A stretch of DNA of 64,000 nt from Flavobacterium sp. 123 (GTDB lineage: Bacteria; Bacteroidota; Bacteroidia; Flavobacteriales; Flavobacteriaceae), in NCBI RefSeq assembly GCF_003634825.1, contig NZ_RBXD01000001.1:1572501-1636500 (forward strand), in the 5' to 3' direction. Of the stretch, positions 57,764 through 64,000 are shown piece after piece (the first letter of the stretch is position 1; each line of letters starts with the position of its first letter). Made by a program: the position numbers and the translations under genes. The notes under the pieces were generated by a model. It did not search any database. It was not told the origin of the DNA and was given only the letters and a program-made list of their open reading frames with translations.

Positions 57764-59704
57764 ATGGATACGAAAAAAATATTATTCCTATTTATACTAT
57801 GCCCTTTGTTGGTGTTTTCACAACAAAATGCAATTAAAGAAGCAGATAAAAAAGTTAAGAATTTCGAATATTTAGCTGCAATTAAAATATACGAAAGACT
57901 ATACAAAAACGGTCAAGCTACTCCAGAAGTAATGGAAAATTTAGCTAACATTTATTATAAAAATGCCGCTTATGTTCTGGCAAATAAGTGGTTTGCTAAA
58001 TTATATACGATAACACCTCAGATGAAAAGCGAGAGTCACTATCGGTATGCACAAACTTTGAAAACGGTAGGATTATCTGAACAGTCTAAAGAGCAATTGG
58101 AATTGTTTAAAAAACAGAGCCCAAATCAAATCAGAACCTTATTATTAAATGCACCATCTGATAGAAAACCATTGTTTGAATTCTCAAATATAAAACCATT
58201 GCTTTTTAATTCAGAACTCTCAGACTTTGGAACAACATTAAAAGGGGATACTCTACTGTTCTCTAGCGCAAGGGGAAATGCTTTGTCAAATACTATTTAT
58301 CCTAGAACAGGACAGTATTTTATTAAGATTTATGAAACGGTTAAAAAAGATAATAATGATTTTAGTGAGCCAAAATTGTTTTCTAAAGCAAGTTATTCTG
58401 ACTATCATGAAACTACACCAGTATTTTCAAAAGATGGTAAGACCATGTATTATACTCAAAATAGATTGTTAGGCTCCTCAGTTAATGAATCACAGAGTAA
58501 CGAGTTTGAATTATTTAAATCTGTTTTTGAAAATGGTAAATGGATAACTAAAGGTGGATTGTCTTTTGCGCAAAAAGATTCTGTTCGAATCGCACATCCC
58601 GCAATAAGTCCCGATGGTAAAAGTTTGTTTTTTGCCTCTGATATGGCTGGAACATTTGGAGATTCAGACTTGTTCAAAATAGAGATAAATGAAGATGGTT
58701 CTTTTGGAAAAATTAGTCATTTGCCTAATACGATTAACACGGAAGGAAGAGAAACATATCCTTTTGTGACTAAAAACAATACGTTGATTTTTGCTTCAGA
58801 TGGACATCCGGGTAATGGGGGATTGGATTTATTTTCAATAGATTTAACAGATGTTAATGCAAAAGTTATTCATCTTGGAAATGATATCAATTCGTCATAT
58901 GATGATTTCGGATTAATAATTGACAATCAGAATTCGAGAGGGTATTATACGTCAAACAAACCTGGAGGAATGGGCGATGATGATATTTACTCTTTTGATG
59001 TTATAGAAAAACCTAATTTAGACAAATTAAAAGGGTTGCCTTTAGTTTTAGATGTTGTCATTAGAGATGAAAAGACGAACAAAACTTTGGATAATGTCTC
59101 TGTTTCAATAACTAATTCGGATAATAGTATAATAGCAAATGCCAAGACAGATCTTGAGGGTAAAATTAATTTTAATACCATAATGCCTAATTCTGTTTAT
59201 ACAGTTAAATTAGAAAAAGATAAGTATATTCTAAAAGAAGTTGAGTTAAGAATGGATGCTGAGAATAAAATTTCTACAATTTTATTAAGTAAAATGCTAG
59301 GAGATTTTGATATTAGTAAAGTGCCTACAGTGGTTGATTATGATGTTGCTGCTGATTTACAAATTGATAAAATTTATTTCGATTTAAATAAACATACTAT
59401 TCGTGATGATGCTAAATTAAAGCTTAATAATTTAGTTGCCTATATGAATCTTCATCCAAGAGTTAATATTGAAATAGGATCACATACTGATAGTAGAGCT
59501 TCAAAAGAGTATAATTTAATTTTATCTCAAAAGAGAGCTCAGTCTATTTTGAATTATCTTACTGCAAAAGGAATTGTAGCATCAAGATTAATTGCTGTGG
59601 GTTATGGAGAATTAAAACTTACAAATAATTGCTCTGATGGAGTAAAATGTTCAGAAAACGAGCATGAAAAAAATAGAAGAAGTACTTTTTTGATTATTAA
59701 ATAA
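57764..59704 (+). CDS. PorE-like protein: TPR, beta-propeller (PD40), CRD and OmpA domains
   Basis: 646 residues. Signal peptide (~1-20, ending VFSQQ); TPR helices (~25-120); WD40/PD40-like blades (~150-400, e.g. AISPDGKSLFFAS); a carboxypeptidase-regulatory-like beta domain (~425-500); and an OmpA C-terminal peptidoglycan-binding domain (~525-646) with IYFDLNKHTIR, IGSHTDSR and the NRRSTF end. This is the architecture described for PorE of Porphyromonas, a T9SS component that contacts peptidoglycan. No lipobox Cys fits, so it looks like a soluble periplasmic or outer-membrane-associated protein. Final gene of the adhesin operon. Confidence 0.85.
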   Translation: MDTKKILFLFILCPLLVFSQQNAIKEADKKVKNFEYLAAIKIYERLYKNGQATPEVMENLANIYYKNAAYVLANKWFAKLYTITPQMKSESHYRYAQTLKTVGLSEQSKEQLELFKKQSPNQIRTLLLNAPSDRKPLFEFSNIKPLLFNSELSDFGTTLKGDTLLFSSARGNALSNTIYPRTGQYFIKIYETVKKDNNDFSEPKLFSKASYSDYHETTPVFSKDGKTMYYTQNRLLGSSVNESQSNEFELFKSVFENGKWITKGGLSFAQKDSVRIAHPAISPDGKSLFFASDMAGTFGDSDLFKIEINEDGSFGKISHLPNTINTEGRETYPFVTKNNTLIFASDGHPGNGGLDLFSIDLTDVNAKVIHLGNDINSSYDDFGLIIDNQNSRGYYTSNKPGGMGDDDIYSFDVIEKPNLDKLKGLPLVLDVVIRDEKTNKTLDNVSVSITNSDNSIIANAKTDLEGKINFNTIMPNSVYTVKLEKDKYILKEVELRMDAENKISTILLSKMLGDFDISKVPTVVDYDVAADLQIDKIYFDLNKHTIRDDAKLKLNNLVAYMNLHPRVNIEIGSHTDSRASKEYNLILSQKRAQSILNYLTAKGIVASRLIAVGYGELKLTNNCSDGVKCSENEHEKNRRSTFLIIK

Positions 59705-59777
59705 TTTATATTAAAAGGGTTATTTATGTAATAATCTATACAGTTTAGCTGTTGTAAACTGATTCCCTTCTGCAAAT

Positions 59778-59810
59778 AAATGCTTCCTTTTTAGGAGGCA
59801 TTTTTTATTT
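59778..59810. terminator. Bidirectional terminator between PorE-like and gluconokinase genes
   Basis: Stem AAATGCTTCCT (59778-59788) with AGGAGGCATTT (59793-59803), one G-T pair, a four-base loop and T-runs on both sides. It serves two convergent genes. Confidence 0.85.
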
Positions 59811-59844
59811 CAAAACTTCTTTTTTTGAGTCAAATAAATCCAAA

Positions 59845-61263
59845 TTATAGTTCTTTCAATAAAGGATATACACGTTTAAATTTATCGAAATTTTGTTCGT
59901 AAACCTTTTTGTTTAGAGGATTTGGTAAAAATAATTTCATGGGTGGATTATCGTCCGAAACTTCTATTTTTATAGATTTCATGCCCAATAATACAGCGCC
60001 CCAAGCGGATCCTTCCGTAGTTTCTGATACTGCTACATTCATTTGGAAAATATCCGCAACCATTTGTAACCAAAGTTCGCTTTTTCCAAAACCTCCACTG
60101 GCCATAATGGTAGTTTCGTGTCTTTTATCTAAATCAGGAAGCAAGATTTCGGTTACGCTTAATAATCCAAATAAAATACCTTCTAAAGTTGCTCTAATAA
60201 AATGAGCGCTGCTGTGAATTATACGAATTCCTAAAAGCGTTCCTTCGGCGGAGGCATCCCAAATTGGAGCTCTTTCTCCAAGTAAATAAGGGACAAAAAG
60301 TAATCCTTCTGAACCTGCAGGAATTTTTTCTGCTTCTTCAAATAGTGTTTCAAAGGAATCATTCGTTTTTAATATAGATTCTTTGAGCCATTGTAAAATA
60401 ATTGCGCCATTATTTACAGCTCCTAATTTCAAGTATTGATTGCCTATTAAATGGTAACATTGAGTACGCATTTCAGCATCAATATAAGGTTTGTCAATGG
60501 GCAATCGAACCGCTCCACTAGTGCCAATTGTAAGTGCAATTCGTCCTTGTTTCATTGCTCCAGTGCCTAAATTTGCCAGTGCACCATCGCCACCACCAAG
60601 AATATAAAGAAAATTATCAGCGAGTCCTCTGCCCTGATGAGTTGGACTGTAAATAGTTGAAAGTTGGTTTTCACTTATAGTTAAATAATCTAAGATGTCT
60701 ATCTCCCATTTTAAAGTATGAATATTCATTAAGCCAGTACCCGAGGTCATTGAAGAATCAATAGCATATTCACCCGTTAGTTTTTGCCAAACATATTCTT
60801 TTATACTTATAAATTTATATGTTTTCAGAAAAACTTCGGTATCAAATTCTTTGAACCAAGCAATTTTGGTCATTGGAGAAAAAGGGTGAATCGGGATTCC
60901 AGTTTTTTGATAAAAGTCTTTCCCTTGTTTGGAATTTTTTAGTTTTTCAGCCCATGCATGGGATCTGTTATCAGCCCACAAAACAGCATCAGTAATAGGA
61001 TTTCCATCTTTGTTGACCGCTATGATACTTTGCATAGCCGAACTGAAACTGATAAATTCTGGTTTGATTCCTTTTGTGATTTCTGCTATGCAAGCCAATA
61101 CTGCGTCCAAAATCTCATCTGGTTTTTGAACACTCCAATCTGGTTTGGGATGATACATAGGATAGGAATGAGAAAACTGCCGAATAACTTTCCCGTTAAT
61201 ATCAAAACATACCGCCTTAGTTGCAGTTGTGCCAATGTCAATTCCTATGTAAAATGATTCCAT
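59845..61263 (-). CDS. gntK: Gluconokinase, FGGY carbohydrate kinase family
   Basis: 472 residues. N-terminal phosphate-binding loop GIDIGTTATK, the DWSVQKP segment after the sugar-contact region, and a C-terminal ATP-binding part with GGGDGALANLG and ASGGFGKS. FGGY kinases include gluconokinase and xylulokinase; the neighbours (GntP permease and 6-phosphogluconate dehydrogenase) make gluconate the likely substrate, giving 6-phosphogluconate. Length and frame are normal. Third gene of the minus-strand operon, 25 bp after the permease. Confidence 0.85.
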   Translation of the reverse strand: MESFYIGIDIGTTATKAVCFDINGKVIRQFSHSYPMYHPKPDWSVQKPDEILDAVLACIAEITKGIKPEFISFSSAMQSIIAVNKDGNPITDAVLWADNRSHAWAEKLKNSKQGKDFYQKTGIPIHPFSPMTKIAWFKEFDTEVFLKTYKFISIKEYVWQKLTGEYAIDSSMTSGTGLMNIHTLKWEIDILDYLTISENQLSTIYSPTHQGRGLADNFLYILGGGDGALANLGTGAMKQGRIALTIGTSGAVRLPIDKPYIDAEMRTQCYHLIGNQYLKLGAVNNGAIILQWLKESILKTNDSFETLFEEAEKIPAGSEGLLFVPYLLGERAPIWDASAEGTLLGIRIIHSSAHFIRATLEGILFGLLSVTEILLPDLDKRHETTIMASGGFGKSELWLQMVADIFQMNVAVSETTEGSAWGAVLLGMKSIKIEVSDDNPPMKLFLPNPLNKKVYEQNFDKFKRVYPLLKEL

Positions 61264-61288
61264 GTCTTGGGTTTAGATGCTTTAATTT

Positions 61289-62608
61289 TTATCCTACGAA
61301 TAGATTCAGAACTAATACGCCAACCAATCCCATAATTCCAATGATTGTTTCCATTGCAGTCCAAGTTTTGAAAGTGTCAACAACACTGATGCCAAAATAT
61401 TCTTTGAACATCCAGAAACCAGTATCGTTTACATGAGAACACATCAAACTTCCAGCTCCAATAGAAAGCACCATCAATTCAGGACTTATTCCAGAACTCG
61501 CTACTAAAGGTTGTACAATTCCTGCAGCTGTTAATCCCGCTACGGTTGCGGAGCCTAATGCAATACGAATTATGGTAGCAATAAGCCATCCCAAAAGCAA
61601 AGGAGAAAGCGTTGATTGTTCAAAAAAAGCAGCTAAATCAGTTCCAATCCCACTGTCTATAAGCACTTGTTTGAAAGCGCCTCCAGCACCAATAATCATA
61701 ATAATCATTGTGGCTGAACTAAGTGCAGTACTCGATTTGGTCATAATATCCTGCATTTTCTGACCGCGGTTTATTCCTAAGATAAAAATAGCAAAAAGAA
61801 CCGCAATTAACATTGAAGTTGTTGGGTTGCCAATAAATCCTAATAGATGTCGTAAGGAAGATTCTTCGGGTAATACTAATTCACTTAGTGTTGCTAACGC
61901 CATCAGAATAACAGGTACTAAAGCGGTTAGAATACTAATTCCAAAAGCAGGCATTTCGGTTTCGCTAAAGGTTCTGTTTTCGAATAATCCTTTGGGAGGA
62001 TTGGCCACAATTTTTTTGATAAACTCAGGAAAAACAATTCCCGCCATAATTAGAGCGGGTATCGCAACGATGAGTCCGTAGAGTAAAGTTTTACCAATAT
62101 CAGCTTTGAAAATTACTGCAATTGCTGTTGGTCCTGGATGAGGCGGTAAAAAACCGTGAGTTATAGAAAGCGCAGATGCCATTGCAACTCCGATGTAAAT
62201 AATTGGTTGCTTTGTGTTTTTGGCAACAGCAAAAACCATTGGAATCAGAATAATAAACCCAGCATTGTAGAACATCGAAATTCCTACAGCAAATCCTGTA
62301 ATCAATAGCGCCCATTTAATATTTTTTATACCAAAGGAGTCAATCATTTTGACACTTATTCGCTGAGCCGCTCCACTATCTGAAAGAATGTTTCCTAAAA
62401 TAACACCTAAAGCAATAATAAAAATCAAGGAGCCTAAAGTACTTCCAATTCCTTCTTGTACCGAATTGATAATATCAGGAAAAAACATGCCTTTTGTAAT
62501 TCCAACAAATAAGGAAGCAAGTATTAAGGAAAGGAAAGCATTAAGTTTTACAGCTGATATTAAGACAAGTAATAAAACAATGCTTGCAATCAAAAGAAGT
62601 ATAGACAT
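61289..62608 (-). CDS. Gluconate:H+ symporter, GntP family
   Basis: 439 residues, about 12-14 membrane helices. The N-terminal KLNAFLSLILASLFVGI and the central LPPHPGPTAIA motif, together with a conserved HVNDTGFWM segment near the end, are characteristic of GntP permeases, which carry gluconate or related sugar acids. It lies between the dehydrogenase and kinase genes. Confidence 0.9.
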   Translation of the reverse strand: MSILLLIASIVLLLVLISAVKLNAFLSLILASLFVGITKGMFFPDIINSVQEGIGSTLGSLIFIIALGVILGNILSDSGAAQRISVKMIDSFGIKNIKWALLITGFAVGISMFYNAGFIILIPMVFAVAKNTKQPIIYIGVAMASALSITHGFLPPHPGPTAIAVIFKADIGKTLLYGLIVAIPALIMAGIVFPEFIKKIVANPPKGLFENRTFSETEMPAFGISILTALVPVILMALATLSELVLPEESSLRHLLGFIGNPTTSMLIAVLFAIFILGINRGQKMQDIMTKSSTALSSATMIIMIIGAGGAFKQVLIDSGIGTDLAAFFEQSTLSPLLLGWLIATIIRIALGSATVAGLTAAGIVQPLVASSGISPELMVLSIGAGSLMCSHVNDTGFWMFKEYFGISVVDTFKTWTAMETIIGIMGLVGVLVLNLFVG

Positions 62609-62672
62609 GGAGCAGAATTTGAAAAGTTAGAAATTATTTACGATGGTTTTCGCTAATTATAAACGAGACTAA

Positions 62673-63572
62673 TTACTCGTTTTTTTCAACTGCATGTCCT
62701 CCAAATTCATTGCGAAGTGCCGCCACAACTTTTCCAGAAAAAGTATCTTGCATCTGAGAACGGTAACGCATCATTATTGATAAGGCAATAACGGGAGTTG
62801 GAACGCCTAAATCCAAAGCGGTTTCCAGCGTCCATTTGCCTTCGCCAGAAGAATGCATAATTCCCTTGATACCATCCAATTTTGGATCTTTCGAAAAAGC
62901 ATTTTCGGTGAGTTCCATTAACCAACTTCGAACCACAGAGCCATGATTAAAAAGCTTAGCCGTTTTTTCGAAATCAATATCAAATTCAGAATGTTCAAAA
63001 ACCTCAAAACCTTCTGCAATTGATTGCATCATACCATATTCAATTCCATTATGAACCATTTTTGTGAAATGACCACTTCCTGCTGCGCCAGTATATAAAT
63101 GCCCATTTTCAACTGAAATATCTTTGAAAACTTGCGCAACATATTCAAAAACTTCTGCGTCTCCGCCAATCATTGTGCAAGCGCCATTTAAAGCTCCAGA
63201 AGTTCCGCCAGAAGTTCCACAGTCTAGAAAGTCAATTCCTTTTTCTTTTAGTTGGGCATATCTGCGTTTTGAATCTTTGTAATTTGAGTTTCCGCCATCA
63301 ATTATAATGTCATTTTTTTCTAAAAAAGGCAGTAAAGAGGTAATTACAGTATCTACTATTTCTCCAGCAGGAACCATAAGCCAAATTACTTTTCTAGCAG
63401 TTAGTTTTTGGCACAATTCAGAAACAGAATAGGCAGTATTGATTCCTTCTTTATTAATTTTTTCTACAAAGTCAGTATTAACATCTTGAGCGACTACTTC
63501 GTAACCGTTTCGTTTTAAATTTAGGGCAAGGTTAAAGCCCATTTTTCCTAATCCTATAATTCCAATTTGCAT
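62673..63572 (-). CDS. gnd: 6-phosphogluconate dehydrogenase, decarboxylating (short type)
   Basis: 299 residues, the length of the short YqeC/GntZ-type enzymes rather than the ~470-residue classical form. The Rossmann motif is IGIIGLGKMGFN; GGTSGALNG and FTKMVHNGIEYG carry the catalytic Lys and Asn. It oxidises and decarboxylates 6-phosphogluconate to ribulose 5-phosphate. With gluconokinase and the permease it forms a complete uptake-to-pentose-phosphate route. It is first in the operon; I do not see a clear promoter in the 189 bp upstream. Confidence 0.9.
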   Translation of the reverse strand: MQIGIIGLGKMGFNLALNLKRNGYEVVAQDVNTDFVEKINKEGINTAYSVSELCQKLTARKVIWLMVPAGEIVDTVITSLLPFLEKNDIIIDGGNSNYKDSKRRYAQLKEKGIDFLDCGTSGGTSGALNGACTMIGGDAEVFEYVAQVFKDISVENGHLYTGAAGSGHFTKMVHNGIEYGMMQSIAEGFEVFEHSEFDIDFEKTAKLFNHGSVVRSWLMELTENAFSKDPKLDGIKGIMHSSGEGKWTLETALDLGVPTPVIALSIMMRYRSQMQDTFSGKVVAALRNEFGGHAVEKNE

Positions 63573-63732
63573 TGTTTTTGGTTTTTAAGTATGTAAAATT
63601 TTAAGTAACTAATTAAAATATCTAAAGTAAAAATATTGGTTTTAATTTCTTAAAGATATGATTTAATATAAAAATAATTATTTTTTTAATTTTCAGACCG
63701 TTTTTGATGTGCTTAAGAAACTATCAAAGTGG

Positions 63733-63740
63733 TATATTTG
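63733..63740 (+). promoter_or_regulatory. Candidate -7 element for porT-like gene
   Basis: TATATTTG matches TAnnTTTG, 21 bp before the ATG at 63762. A TTG at 63704-63706 is present upstream, but the 26-bp spacing is longer than usual. Confidence 0.5.
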
Positions 63741-63761
63741 TATTTATAAAGCAAAACTAAT

Positions 63762-64000
63762 ATGCGATTATTTCTTAGTTGTCTTCTTTTCTTGGCTACT
63801 TTTCATGTCTTTTCACAAGAAAAAACGGTTGTTGAAAATGCTCCAAAAGTAAAAATTGATTCCTTGTATCGAGAGGATCAGTTCTATTTTGGGATTACTT
63901 ATAATTCGTTGCGAGATACTCCAAAAGGCTTTTCGAGAGGTAAAATAGCGACGGGATTTTCGGGTGGTTTTCTAAGAGATATGCCTCTCAATACAAGAAG
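63762..64000 (+). CDS. PorT-like T9SS outer-membrane protein, 5' part (runs off window)
   Basis: The first ~79 codons are present. Signal peptide (~1-20, ending HVFSQ), then IDSLYREDQFYFGITYN and a GFLRDMPLN segment, as in PorT/SprT family beta-barrel proteins of the T9SS. Only the N-terminus is visible, so the assignment rests on these short motifs. It starts divergently from the gluconate operon. Confidence 0.6.
   Translation, partial: MRLFLSCLLFLATFHVFSQEKTVVENAPKVKIDSLYREDQFYFGITYNSLRDTPKGFSRGKIATGFSGGFLRDMPLNTR

Noticed and set aside
1..64000. Prophage, insertion sequence, toxin-antitoxin or restriction genes
   Set aside because: None of their hallmark proteins or terminal repeats is visible in the window.

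Overview
The window looks like a chromosomal segment of a Flavobacterium-type member of the Bacteroidota. The evidence is low GC, TAnnTTTG-type -7 promoter elements, almost no Shine-Dalgarno-type spacing, several PorP/SprF proteins, very large gliding/CHU-type C-terminal adhesins and a PorT-like gene, all typical of the type IX secretion system (T9SS) and gliding machinery of this phylum.

Layout. (1) 1-3883: the 3' end of a repeat-rich T9SS adhesin (CBM-like modules, type 3 thrombospondin repeats, CHU C-terminus) with its own SprF-like partner. (2) 3954-7670: housekeeping genes (retropepsin-like protease, TatD nuclease, acyltransferase, type I asparaginase, tRNA-Ser-GGA). (3) 7721-29302: a long, visibly AT-rich surface-glycan/specialised-metabolism cluster, nearly all on the minus strand and full of overlapping start/stop codons. 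It encodes a Wzm/Wzt-type ABC exporter, sugar-nucleotide enzymes (GDP-mannose 3,5-epimerase-like, UDP-glucuronate 4-epimerase-like, WecE-like aminotransferase, GNAT), four glycosyltransferases or GT-like proteins and an AsnB-type amidotransferase. Mixed with these is a set not expected in an ordinary O-antigen locus: a cytochrome P450 fused to a domain with a class II terpene-cyclase DxDDTA motif, a UbiA prenyltransferase, an SDR, two PhyH dioxygenases, a methyltransferase, a KAS III/acyl-carrier pair and a transglutaminase-like protein. (4) 29303-29639: an AT-rich divergent control region with a 23-bp direct repeat. (5) 29640-59704: a TMTC-like membrane glycosyltransferase, then a 3814-aa HYR-repeat adhesin with an SprF partner, then a 4022-aa SprB-repeat adhesin with an SprF partner and a PorE-like OmpA protein. 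(6) 59845-63572 (minus): a gluconate operon (6-phosphogluconate dehydrogenase, GntP permease, gluconokinase). (7) 63762-64000: the start of a PorT-like gene.

How the parts may work together. Each adhesin is followed directly by an SprF-like protein, so the window holds three self-contained adhesin secretion modules. The glycan cluster between them probably builds and exports an amidated, acylated and possibly terpenoid-modified surface glycan or glycolipid. A link to adhesin glycosylation through the TMTC-like protein is possible but is only inference.

Most notable: the P450-DxDD fusion next to UbiA in a Wzm/Wzt locus; and the cysteine pattern in the two giant adhesins, where a repeat that has lost its first Cys is always followed by a repeat that has lost its last Cys, suggesting disulfides across repeat boundaries.
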